The notes: a model not told the origin generated them from the sequence alone. A stretch of DNA of 8,734 nt from Bacteroidales bacterium (GCA_004557385.1 SFEA01000061.1:1-8734); one strand, 5' to 3'; positions 1-6,196 are shown, counted from the first letter of the stretch. Numbers and translations: made by a program.

Positions 1-177
1 TGCTCGAAGTTTGTGCAGCACTATTTTGAGAATAAAGGTAGCTATAATTATTGTATAACAATCGTTTTTACGCCACAAAATACTCCCATTGTCAAAAAAC
101 GGCAATAATCTGCAAAGATTGTATCATTTTATTGCTGTTTTTCATCGCTTTTTTGTGCGATTCGGGCTGATTATATG

Positions 178-208
178 TTGGTGGTTTGGTGATGTTTGTG
201 TATATTTG
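178..208 (+). promoter_or_regulatory. Candidate Bacteroidetes-type promoter ahead of the tandem repeat
   Basis: The -33 element is TTG at 178-180. After a 20-bp spacer, the -7 element TATATTTG at 201-208 matches TAnnTTTG exactly. Transcription would start near 213-215, at the left edge of the 32-bp repeat array, and run toward the 3' end of the convergent phosphatase gene. No gene follows on this strand, so the product would be a noncoding or antisense transcript. It could also be a chance match in AT-rich DNA. Confidence 0.4.
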
Positions 209-216
209 CAGCGAAA

Positions 217-330
217 GTCGTTTGAAAAAGTGGCGATTTCGTGAAAAAGTCCCTTGAAAAAGTGTCGATTTCTCGGAAAACTCCCTTGAAAAAGTGACGA
301 TTTCTCGAAAAAGTCGCTTGAAAAAGTGGC
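217..330. repeat. 32-bp-period tandem repeat, about 3.5 units
   Basis: Units lie at 217-248, 249-280 and 281-312, followed by a partial unit at 313-330. Each is exactly 32 bp and shares the core TTGAAAAAGTG plus CGATTTC. Each unit is itself a degenerate dimer: the octamer GAAAAAGT starts at 224, 243, 256, 288, 307 and 320, and a degraded copy (GAAAACT) starts at 276, so spacing alternates between about 19 and 13 bp. The period is not a multiple of three and successive units change frame, which argues against coding. There are no unique spacers, so it is not CRISPR. On the minus strand each octamer gives a T5 tract, which could help end the leftward phosphatase transcript. Confidence 0.85.
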
Positions 331-465
331 ATAAAAACAGAACAAAGGCATGAAAATACTGTCTTTAAGGATATAGTTCGTTCTCTTTTTTTCGCATCTA
401 AACCATTGAATCCCAATAAATAATCTTGCGCAATTCGTGTTTTTTAATGGTAACAATTGTATTCT

Positions 466-1326
466 TCATCGAGAGATATGGTGGGCTTGGGCGTCGTTGA
501 GCACCCATTGCGCCACGCTGTTGGTGGTGTTGGCGCCGATTATCACGTCGGCGGCTTGTTTCACCTCGGGGAATGCGTTTTCCACCGCCACGCTGCAATT
601 GGCAATCTGCATCATTGGCAGGTCGTTGCGGTTGTCGCCGAACACCACAATGCGGTTTGCTCCGATTTGGTTGGCGAGGGTGCGAATGGCTGAAGCCTTG
701 GTGGTGCCGTGCGAATACACTTCGAGGATGCCCATCGCGGGGTCGAAGATGTCGTGATAGCACACCGGCGAGCATTGCACTTCTTGCACGATGTGGGCAT
801 ACACCTGCTTGAGCAGGTCGTAGCGGTCGATTGAGAAGATAATCATTGCCTCGTCGTCAGTCGAGCCATATCCGTTGCCCAGCACAAAGCGTTTGAGCGG
901 CGTGTGGCTGCGAGGTTCTACAAACTCGCGCTCGGCAGCCGACAGCTGTGCGCTGTGATAAGCCTCGATGATGCCTCCGTGGTGGCGGTAGACAAACGGG
1001 CGTGCGCCGTGGCGCTCGTAGATGCCCACAATCTGGCGTATTTGGGCTTCGCCTATGGTGCGCACATTCTCGTAGGCGCTTCTGACGGGGTTCCACATGG
1101 CGGCGCCCGCCATAGCAATCATGGGCAGCTGCATGTGTATGTTTTGCATCAGCGGCACGATGGTGGCTGGGGTGCGTGCCGTGGCGCAGGTGAATTGTGC
1201 GCCAAAACGCTCGATGGCTTCGTTGAGCATGGCTGCGCTCTCAGCCGACACCTGCGAGTGCTCGTTGAGCAGGGTGCCGTCGAGGTCGCTCACATATAGT
1301 GTTGAAATGGGAGAGTTATTGTTCAT
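466..1326 (-). CDS. Cof-type HAD-superfamily phosphatase (IIB subfamily)
   Basis: Predicted cytosolic Mg2+-dependent hydrolase of 286 residues, the usual length of the Cof/YbiV/YidA group, which removes phosphate from sugar phosphates, FMN or similar small metabolites. All four HAD motifs are visible. Motif I is DLDGT (14-18; D14 nucleophile, D16 acid/base). Motif II lies in TCATAR (46-51), where the usual ATGR reads ATAR. Motif III is K210 in TTKAS. Motif IV is GDNRND (230-235) with the metal-binding acids. The stretch between motifs II and III, roughly residues 85-190, has the size of a C2B cap, which decides substrate in this family. The real substrate cannot be read from sequence. The start at 1326 puts motif I at the normal distance from the N terminus, and a promoter lies about 50 bp upstream. 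The gene diverges from the yceD operon and is probably monocistronic. Confidence 0.92.
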   Translation of the reverse strand: MNNNSPISTLYVSDLDGTLLNEHSQVSAESAAMLNEAIERFGAQFTCATARTPATIVPLMQNIHMQLPMIAMAGAAMWNPVRSAYENVRTIGEAQIRQIVGIYERHGARPFVYRHHGGIIEAYHSAQLSAAEREFVEPRSHTPLKRFVLGNGYGSTDDEAMIIFSIDRYDLLKQVYAHIVQEVQCSPVCYHDIFDPAMGILEVYSHGTTKASAIRTLANQIGANRIVVFGDNRNDLPMMQIANCSVAVENAFPEVKQAADVIIGANTTNSVAQWVLNDAQAHHISR

Positions 1327-1382
1327 TTTTCCGACGCTTATATATTAATAATGTAATGAGCCTTTGTTGTGCAAAGCCGCTG

Positions 1383-1414
1383 CAAAGTTACGCAAAAATA
1401 GCCATTTTGCCATA
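1383..1414 (-). promoter_or_regulatory. Promoter of the HAD phosphatase gene
   Basis: On the minus strand the -7 element TAACTTTG (plus positions 1383-1390) matches TAnnTTTG exactly. Twenty bp upstream is TATG (1411-1414), one mismatch from the -33 TTTG. Transcription would start near 1375-1378, giving a leader of about 50 nt before the ATG at 1326. It faces away from the yceD promoter in the same spacer. Confidence 0.6.
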
Positions 1415-1505
1415 ATAAAGGGGTTGTTTGGCAGGGCAAAAGCGGTGTTGACGCAGCTAAAAAGCGCATAAAACGAGGTTAAAAGCAGAAAAATGAACAG
1501 AAATG

Positions 1506-1537
1506 TTTGATAATTAGCACTAATGTTTGTAACTTTG
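1506..1537 (+). promoter_or_regulatory. Promoter of the yceD–rpmF–fabH operon
   Basis: TTTG (1506-1509), a 20-bp spacer and TAACTTTG (1530-1537) match the Bacteroidetes -33/-7 consensus fully. Transcription is expected near 1542-1545. This lies downstream of the first in-frame ATG (1523), so the promoter itself helps decide the translation start of yceD. Confidence 0.75.
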
Positions 1538-1558
1538 CAGCGATTTAACGAAAAAATT

Positions 1559-2152
1559 TTGGCAAAACTCGCTACATTCTGTATCCCCTTGAGGGGCGTA
1601 AAACAAGGAACGGACAATTATGAGTTCCTGCTTGACGATGAATTTTTCCGCGAAATGGAAAGCATCGACATACTTGGTGGTGCGGTTAAGGCGAGCGTTG
1701 CTGTGCGTCGCGCCAATGAGGCAAATTATTTTAGCATTCATTGCCAGGGCACGATACAGATAGTTTGCGACCGCTGCCTTGAGCCTATGGACTACGCAGT
1801 GGAAGCCGACTATGATTTGGCAGTTAAATACGGCGATGAATACGACGACAGCAAAGATGGCGTGCTCATCGTGCCGGAGGGCGACAACGTGCTCGATGTG
1901 GCACCGATTGTCTACGATACGGTGGCGCTGTGCATACCATTGCAGCACGTTCATGCCGAGGGCGAATGCGACGAGGCAACGTGGCAGGCGCTGCAGGCGC
2001 ACACGGCACACGGCATCGACGACGAGCTGCAGGAGTATGGCAGCTATGCCGACGATGACTCTGCCGCCGAAGATATTGATAACAAAACAAACATCGACCC
2101 GCGTTGGGCGGAGCTGATGAAATTAAAAGATAACAAATTAAAAAACAAATAA
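1559..2152 (+). CDS. YceD/DUF177 family protein, 23S rRNA accumulation factor
   Basis: Small acidic cytosolic protein of about 197 residues. The family is nearly always encoded next to rpmF and is linked to 23S rRNA accumulation and processing. Family marks are the N-terminal pattern CIPLRGVKQG followed by LLDDEFF (residues 8-30), the CDRCL motif with C70 and C73, a strongly acidic middle and C-terminal part, and the closing motif DPRWAELMKLK. The frame also has an ATG at 1523, but the -7 element at 1530-1537 overlaps that part, and the extra 12 residues do not fit the family, whose members start a few residues before the Y/F-x-I-P-L motif. I therefore chose TTG 1559 (reads as M-AKLATF…). ATT 1556 is a less likely alternative. 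It is first in the operon, and rpmF follows after 7 bp. Confidence 0.88.
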   Translation: MAKLATFCIPLRGVKQGTDNYEFLLDDEFFREMESIDILGGAVKASVAVRRANEANYFSIHCQGTIQIVCDRCLEPMDYAVEADYDLAVKYGDEYDDSKDGVLIVPEGDNVLDVAPIVYDTVALCIPLQHVHAEGECDEATWQALQAHTAHGIDDELQEYGSYADDDSAAEDIDNKTNIDPRWAELMKLKDNKLKNK

Positions 2153-2159
2153 CAAGAAA

Positions 2160-2345
2160 ATGGCACATCCTAAACGAAAACAATCGAAGACTCGCACAGC
2201 CAAGAGAAGAACTCACGACAAGGCTGTAGCTCCTACTTTGGCAATCTGCCCAAACTGCGGCGCATGGCACGTTTCACACACCGTATGCCCAGAATGTGGT
2301 TACTATAGAGGCCAAATCGCTATCGAGAAAGATGCTGCGGTTTAA
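2160..2345 (+). CDS. 50S ribosomal protein L32
   Basis: Ribosomal protein bL32, 61 residues, a normal length for the family. The N terminus MAHPKRKQSKTRT is basic and typical. Two zinc-ribbon knuckles are complete, C30-P-N-C33 and C43-P-E-C46, so this is the zinc-binding (C+) form rather than the cysteine-less paralogue seen under zinc limitation in some bacteria. It lies 7 bp after yceD with no strong Shine-Dalgarno, only an A-rich lead (CAAGAAA), as is common in Bacteroidetes. It ends in a double stop TAATAA. It is co-transcribed from the promoter upstream of yceD. Confidence 0.97.
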   Translation: MAHPKRKQSKTRTAKRRTHDKAVAPTLAICPNCGAWHVSHTVCPECGYYRGQIAIEKDAAV

Positions 2346-2361
2346 TAAAAAGCTTATTAAA
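2341..2361. other. AT-only inverted repeat over the rpmF stop codon
   Basis: TTTAATAA (2341-2348) and TTATTAAA (2354-2361) are perfect 8-bp inverted repeats around a 5-nt loop. The stem contains only A-T pairs and no T run follows, so it is a poor terminator by itself. It may protect the 3' end of the rpmF message or mark a processing point. Confidence 0.35.
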
Positions 2362-2403
2362 TCTTAACATTATTTCCCTGATAGAGAAAAAATAAAAATC
2401 TAT

Positions 2404-2469
2404 ATATCCTAAATAACAAAATGCCTCGAGAAATCGGACATTGCATTTAGGATATGATTTTCTTTTTTT
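2404..2469 (+). terminator. Hairpin plus T-tract between rpmF and fabH (possible attenuator)
   Basis: A perfect 11-bp inverted repeat, ATATCCTAAAT (2404-2414) and ATTTAGGATAT (2445-2455), encloses a second short stem (AATG-CC at 2420-2425 with GG-A-CATT at 2436-2442). TTTT (2458-2461), C and TTTTTTT (2463-2469) follow. The geometry is that of a weak intrinsic terminator. I see no new consensus promoter between it and fabH, so it most likely reduces read-through from rpmF into fabH rather than ending the operon. Confidence 0.5.
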
Positions 2470-2489
2470 ATAGATTCAAACCTAACAAT

Positions 2490-3473
2490 ATGCTGAATGC
2501 TAAAATAACCGGAATAGCATCGTATATTCCCGACTACATTCTCACCAACGATGAGTTGGCTACTATGGTGGAAACCAACGACGAGTGGATTACCACTCGC
2601 GTGGGCATTAAGGAGCGCCGTGTGCTCAAGGGCGACGAACAGGGCAGCTCGGTGATGGGCACAAAAGCAATCAACAAGTTGCTTGCCGAAACCGGCGTTA
2701 AGCCCGAGGAAATCGACCTCCTGATTTGCGCAACCACCAACCCCGACTATCGCTTCCCGTCGACTGCTTCAATCATGATTGGCAACTGCGGACTCGTGAA
2801 CTGCTACGGTTTCGACGTTCAAGCCGCTTGCGCCGGTTTCATCGTCACCTTGCAACAAGCTGCTGCCTATGTGCGTAGCGGCATGTACAAAAAGGTGATT
2901 GTGTGCGCAGCCGAGCAGATGACAAGCATGACCAACTATAACGACCGCACCACCTGCCCATTGTTTGGCGATGCTGCTGCCGCTGTGCTTGTTGAGCCAA
3001 CCGAAGAGGAAGGCATTGGCGTTATCGACGGCGTGTTCCACGTTGAAGCCGACCACGAACACTTGGTGATGAAGGCTGGCGGCTCGGCTCGTCCGGCTTC
3101 GCACGAAACTGTCGATGCTCAAGAGCACTTCGTTTATCAAGAAGGTCGTGCCGTGTATAAGCACGCCGTAACCGACATGCTCACTTCGAGCCAGGACATT
3201 CTCACGCGCAACAACCTCGACATCAAGGACGTGAAATACTTCATTCCTCACCAAGCCAACTTGCGCATCATCGAGGCTGTGGGACAGCGCCTTGGCGTAA
3301 CCGACGAACAAGTGCTGGTGAACATACAATATCGCGGCAACACAAGTGGCGCTTCGATTCCTTTGTGTATGGACGAAAACAAGCATAAGTTCAAGAAGGG
3401 CGATAAGATTCTCCTCACTGCATTCGGCGCAGGTTTCACCTGGGGCGCAATGTATATTGTTTGGGGATATTGA
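2490..3473 (+). CDS. Beta-ketoacyl-ACP synthase III (FabH)
   Basis: Cytosolic condensing enzyme that joins acetyl-CoA (or branched acyl-CoA) to malonyl-ACP and so starts type II fatty-acid elongation. The protein has 327 residues, a normal length. The catalytic triad is intact: C114 in QAACAGF, H254 in FIPHQANLRI and N284 in YRGNTSG. The N terminus shows the typical DEWITTRVGIKERR (31-44), and the C terminus ends in the usual GAGFTWGAMYIVWGY. I chose ATG 2490 over the in-frame ATG 2454 because the latter lies in the 3' arm of a hairpin and adds an unrelated hydrophobic stretch, whereas MLNAKITGIASYIP is the family start. It sits third in the yceD operon. The plsX gene found here in many bacteria is absent, as is usual in Bacteroidales. 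Confidence 0.97.
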   Translation: MLNAKITGIASYIPDYILTNDELATMVETNDEWITTRVGIKERRVLKGDEQGSSVMGTKAINKLLAETGVKPEEIDLLICATTNPDYRFPSTASIMIGNCGLVNCYGFDVQAACAGFIVTLQQAAAYVRSGMYKKVIVCAAEQMTSMTNYNDRTTCPLFGDAAAAVLVEPTEEEGIGVIDGVFHVEADHEHLVMKAGGSARPASHETVDAQEHFVYQEGRAVYKHAVTDMLTSSQDILTRNNLDIKDVKYFIPHQANLRIIEAVGQRLGVTDEQVLVNIQYRGNTSGASIPLCMDENKHKFKKGDKILLTAFGAGFTWGAMYIVWGY

Positions 3474-3529
3474 TTAGGTCCACTAAAAAACGCTGACACA
3501 AAAAAGAGCTGGCATCAACATTCACCACG

Positions 3530-3584
3530 TTATGGCACACCGCCCCGGGTTACGCACCATGCAGGGGCGCAAGATGTGGCATAA
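3530..3584. repeat. Long imperfect palindrome after fabH
   Basis: TTATGGCACA (3530-3539) pairs with TGTGGCATAA (3575-3584) over 9 of 10 positions. Inside it CGCCCC (3541-3546) pairs perfectly with GGGGCG (3564-3569) around a 17-nt loop. The core CCCCGGGTTACGC resembles GC-rich palindromic elements I recall as scattered between genes in Bacteroidales. That resemblance is from memory and unchecked, so dispersed-repeat status is only a suggestion. Confidence 0.5.
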
Positions 3585-3635
3585 ACAACGGCGAAACGCA
3601 GAGAAGATGCTTTGCTGCTTTTTCTGAAAATAATC

Positions 3636-3687
3636 AACAAAAAATGCATCATCTCGGCAATAAACACTGACTGATGCGTTTTTTGTT
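3636..3687 (+). terminator. Intrinsic terminator of the yceD–rpmF–fabH operon, possibly bidirectional
   Basis: AACAAAAAATGCATCA (3636-3651) and TGATGCGTTTTTTGTT (3672-3687) pair over 16 positions with a single U·G wobble around a 20-nt loop. The GC-containing core is TGCATCA/TGATGCG, followed by T6 and then GTT, with the matching A6 on the other side, so it can work on either strand. It lies 163 bp after the fabH stop, suggesting that era is mainly transcribed separately. Confidence 0.75.
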
Positions 3688-3810
3688 CGTTATATAGGGT
3701 TGGGGGTTGTAATCCTCGCCGGCATGGCATCCATTCCCTTTGAGGAGCGCGCTCAACCTGCAATTGTGATGATTTAATATCGGTTTTATTCTTTTTAATC
3801 AAAAAAAACA

Positions 3811-3834
3811 GCTTCGCACCGAAGCAACAAGGAG
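3811..3834 (+). promoter_or_regulatory. era ribosome-binding site with adjacent hairpin
   Basis: AAGGAG (3829-3834) is a full Shine-Dalgarno 8 nt before the ATG at 3843. This is unusual for Bacteroidetes, where most genes lack one. Just upstream is a perfect 6-bp hairpin, GCTTCG (3811-3816), loop CAC, CGAAGC (3820-3825). It ends 3 nt before the Shine-Dalgarno and could set ribosome access or mark a structured leader. Confidence 0.6.
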
Positions 3835-3842
3835 ATTGTGTT

Positions 3843-4727
3843 ATGGCACATAAAGCAGGCTTTGTGAACATCGTTGGCAACCCCAATGTGGGCAAATCAA
3901 CCCTGATGAACCTATTGGTGGGCGAACGAATGTCGATTATCACCTCGAAGGCGCAAACCACGCGCCATCGCATCACGGGCATTGTCAACACCGACGACTA
4001 TCAGATTGTGTTTGGCGACACCCCTGGGGTGCTTAGCCCAAAATACAAGATGCAGGAAGCCATGCTCGACTTCTCGCTTGAGGCGCTCATCGATGCCGAC
4101 ATACTGCTGTATGTGACCGACGTGATTGAGTCGCCCACCAAAAACCAGACCTTCCTCGACAAGGTGGCGCGCGAAAAGATTCCTGTGATTTTGATTATCA
4201 ATAAAATCGATTTGCTCAAAGGTCAGGACGACCTACTTGCGATTATCGACCGCTGGAAAGGCTTGTTGCCAAACGCCGAGGTGTTCCCCACATCGGCTAA
4301 GGAAAACTTCAACGTCGACAACCTGCTGCGCCGCGTGGTGGAGCTGTTGCCCGACTCGCCGCCTTACTTCGGCAAGGATGCCCTTACCGACAAGCCGGCA
4401 CGCTTCTTTGTCACCGAAATCATTCGCGAGAAGATTCTGCTTAACTACGACAAAGAAGTGCCATACGCCACCCAGGTGATTGTTGAAAAATTCGACGAGA
4501 GCGACACCAACATTCACATCATGGCGGTAATCTACGTGGAGCGAGACAGCCAGAAAGGCATTATCATCGGTCAAGGCGGAAAGAAGCTGAAGCGATTGGG
4601 CATCGACGCCCGCAAGGACATCGAGACATTCTTCGGTAAGCATATCTACCTCGAAATGTTTGTTAAGGTGGAAAACGACTGGCGAAACCGCGATAACAAG
4701 CTCCGCGAATTTGGCTACATCGATTGA
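3843..4727 (+). CDS. GTPase Era
   Basis: Essential GTPase that binds the 3' end of 16S rRNA and assists 30S maturation; it works in the cytosol and at the inner membrane. It has 294 residues, typical of the family. The G-domain motifs run in order: G1 GNPNVGKST (12-20), G2 around T39-T40 in QTTRHR, G3 DTPG (59-62), G4 NKID (120-123), G5 SAK (151-153). The C-terminal KH domain shows the RNA-binding GQGG loop at 243-246 (IIIGQGGKKLKRLG) and ends in the usual DWR…LREFGY. The ATG at 3843 is fixed by the strong AAGGAG and the MAHKAGFVNIVG start. It precedes der by 130 bp, and no terminator is obvious between them, so the two may share a transcript. Confidence 0.97.
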   Translation: MAHKAGFVNIVGNPNVGKSTLMNLLVGERMSIITSKAQTTRHRITGIVNTDDYQIVFGDTPGVLSPKYKMQEAMLDFSLEALIDADILLYVTDVIESPTKNQTFLDKVAREKIPVILIINKIDLLKGQDDLLAIIDRWKGLLPNAEVFPTSAKENFNVDNLLRRVVELLPDSPPYFGKDALTDKPARFFVTEIIREKILLNYDKEVPYATQVIVEKFDESDTNIHIMAVIYVERDSQKGIIIGQGGKKLKRLGIDARKDIETFFGKHIYLEMFVKVENDWRNRDNKLREFGYID

Positions 4728-4794
4728 TTGCGCAGCCGCCCGCATGCCTCTGAGGCGCTCATGGCAGCGTTGCCTCGTGGATGGGCTGCAATTG
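4727..4794 (+). other. Folded GC-rich spacer between era and der
   Basis: ATT (4727-4729) plus GCAGCC (4732-4737) pairs with GGCTGCAAT (4784-4792), with a 2-nt bulge. Inside, GAGGCGCT (4752-4759) pairs with AGC-gtt-GCCTC (4766-4776) around a 6-nt loop. The element begins at the era stop codon and ends in CTGCAATTG (4786-4794), the same 9-mer that ends the folded part upstream of era. No T run follows directly, so this is not a standard terminator. It may be a structured 5' leader of der or a processing/stability element. Confidence 0.45.
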
Positions 4795-4838
4795 ACCGAT
4801 GTGGATACTGAATGATTTTTTTAACCCTCTAACACAAA

Positions 4839-4852
4839 GAAAGGAACCTTTC
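4839..4852 (+). promoter_or_regulatory. der ribosome-binding site inside a palindrome
   Basis: GAAAGGAACCTTTC (4839-4852) is a perfect 14-nt palindrome that can form a 5-bp stem with a GAAC loop. It contains the Shine-Dalgarno AAAGGA, 12 nt before the ATG at 4858. Folding would partly cover the Shine-Dalgarno. The arrangement parallels the hairpin beside the era ribosome-binding site. Confidence 0.5.
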
Positions 4853-4857
4853 AAGAC

Positions 4858-6171
4858 ATGGGAAAATTAGTTGCCATTGTAGGCCGCCCCAATGTGGGCA
4901 AATCAACCCTCTTTAATCGTCTCACCGAAACGCGTGCCGCCATCGTAAACGACACGTCGGGCACCACTCGCGACCGCCAGTACGGCAAAGTGCTGTGGAA
5001 CGGTGAGGAATTCTCAATCGTCGACACCGGCGGTTGGGTGGTGAATAGCGAAGACATATTCGAAGAAGAAATCAATAAGCAGGTTGCGCTTGCCATCGAA
5101 GAAGCCGATGTGATTCTCTTTATGGTGGACATCAAAAACGGCGTGACCGACCTCGACGACCATGTGGCTGACATCTTGCGCCGCTGCAAGAAACCGGTGA
5201 TTTTGGTCACCAACAAAGCCGACAACAACGAGGGCGTGTATGCCGCTGCCGAGTTCTATTCGCTGGGATTGGGCGACCCGCTGTCGGTGTCGGCAATCAA
5301 CGGCTCGGGAACGGGCGATTTGCTCGATGAGGTGCTGCGCCTGATGCCTAACAACGCTCAGGAACAGCAGACCGAGGACATACCGCGCTTTGCCATTGTT
5401 GGACGCCCGAATGCCGGGAAATCGTCGATTATCAACGCCTTCATCGGCGAAGAGCGTAACATCGTAACCGACATTGCCGGAACCACTCGCGACAGCATCT
5501 ACACACGCTTCAACAAGTTCGGATTCGACTTCTACCTCGTCGACACCGCCGGCATACGCAAAAAAGCCAAGGTGAACGAGGATATTGAGTATTACTCGGT
5601 GATTCGAAGCATTCGTGCTATCGAAAACTCCGACGTGTGCGTGCTCATGATTGATGCCACTCGAGGCATCGAAGGTCAGGACGCCAACATCTTCTCGCTC
5701 ATACAAAAGAACAAGAAGGGCTTGGTGGTGTGCGTCAACAAGTGGGACCTCGTGACCGACAAGAGCCAGGAGGCTATCCGCACCATGGAGAACGCCATAC
5801 GCAGCCGCTTTGCCCCGTTCACCGACTTCCCCATCATCTTCGGCTCGGCACTCACCAAGCAACGCATCTACAAGGTGCTTGAAACCGCTGTGCAGGTGTA
5901 TAACAACCGCAAGCGCGTGGTGCCTACATCGAAGCTCAACAACGTGATGCAGGAAGCCATTGCGGCTTATCCACCGCCATCAAACAAGGGCAAGTTTGTG
6001 AAGATTAAGTACATCACCATGCTCAAGGAGTCGGTGGTGCCAACGTTCATCTTCTTCTGCAACCTGCCACAATGGGTCAAGGACCCATATAAGCGTTATC
6101 TTGAAAACAAGATTCGCGAAAACTGGGAGTTTACAGGCACGCCTATCAACATCTTCATGCGCGAAAAGTGA
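4858..6171 (+). CDS. Ribosome biogenesis GTPase Der (EngA)
   Basis: Essential double GTPase that acts in late 50S subunit assembly. It has 437 residues, the usual length. First G domain: GRPNVGKST (9-17), GTTRD (35-39), DTGG (56-59), NKAD (119-122), SA (145-146). An acidic linker (about 163-175, AQEQQTED) joins the second: GRPNAGKSS (182-190), GTTRD (208-212), DTAG (229-232), NKWD (294-297), SA (330-331). The C-terminal KH-like domain covers about 340-437 and includes KYITMLKESVVPTFIFFCN. All motifs are intact. The start ATG has a good Shine-Dalgarno and gives the family N terminus MGKLVAIVGRPN. It follows era by 130 bp and is closed by a strong terminator. Confidence 0.97.
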   Translation: MGKLVAIVGRPNVGKSTLFNRLTETRAAIVNDTSGTTRDRQYGKVLWNGEEFSIVDTGGWVVNSEDIFEEEINKQVALAIEEADVILFMVDIKNGVTDLDDHVADILRRCKKPVILVTNKADNNEGVYAAAEFYSLGLGDPLSVSAINGSGTGDLLDEVLRLMPNNAQEQQTEDIPRFAIVGRPNAGKSSIINAFIGEERNIVTDIAGTTRDSIYTRFNKFGFDFYLVDTAGIRKKAKVNEDIEYYSVIRSIRAIENSDVCVLMIDATRGIEGQDANIFSLIQKNKKGLVVCVNKWDLVTDKSQEAIRTMENAIRSRFAPFTDFPIIFGSALTKQRIYKVLETAVQVYNNRKRVVPTSKLNNVMQEAIAAYPPPSNKGKFVKIKYITMLKESVVPTFIFFCNLPQWVKDPYKRYLENKIRENWEFTGTPINIFMREK

Positions 6172-6196
6172 TGCGTTGATTGCAAGCATATCAAGG

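Larger units (their letters stand above)
1..465. other. Left-edge intergenic region without a convincing gene
   Basis: I see no protein gene here. Reading frames on the minus strand through 142-456 give phenylalanine-rich, low-complexity peptides created by the 32-bp repeat at 217-330, and they lack start-site context. Visible elements are a small hairpin AATCT-GCAA-AGATT (107-120) inside a weak GCAAT/ATTGC pair (102-106 with 131-135), the 13-mer near-palindrome ATTGTATAACAAT (50-62), a consensus promoter (178-208), the tandem repeat, and a T7 run (386-392) preceded by an AGAAC/GTTCT pair (339-343 with 380-384). The region would also hold the 3' end of the leftward phosphatase transcript, for which I see no clear terminator. 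Confidence 0.6.
3474..3842. other. fabH–era intergenic region rich in folded elements
   Basis: This 369-bp spacer has no believable gene. From left to right it holds a long imperfect hairpin (3530-3584), a strong terminator-like hairpin (3636-3687), a GC-rich foldable part (3697-3766) with pairs GGTTG/CAACC (3705-3709 with 3754-3758) and TCCTC/GAGGA (3713-3717 with 3742-3746), the 9-mer CTGCAATTG (3758-3766), and the era ribosome-binding site. No full consensus promoter for era is visible. The best weak candidate is TTG 3764-3766, 20 bp, TATTCTTT 3787-3794, which keeps only part of the -7 consensus. Confidence 0.6.

Noticed and set aside
217..330. CRISPR-like array
   Set aside because: The units are contiguous and similar throughout, with no unique spacers and no cas genes nearby.
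142..456. Minus-strand reading frames with F-rich repetitive peptides
   Set aside because: They are produced by the 32-bp DNA repeat, change frame with each unit and have no start context, so they are not treated as genes.
1866..2270. Long antisense frames across yceD, fabH, era, der and the glycosyltransferase
   Set aside because: They are shadows of strongly supported genes on the other strand and have no recognisable domains.
2454..2489. Upstream ATG for fabH at 2454
   Set aside because: It lies in the 3' arm of a hairpin and adds residues unlike any FabH N terminus.
3530..3991. Minus-strand frame across the fabH–era spacer into era
   Set aside because: It overlaps the conserved era G domain in antisense and runs through terminator and palindrome sequences.
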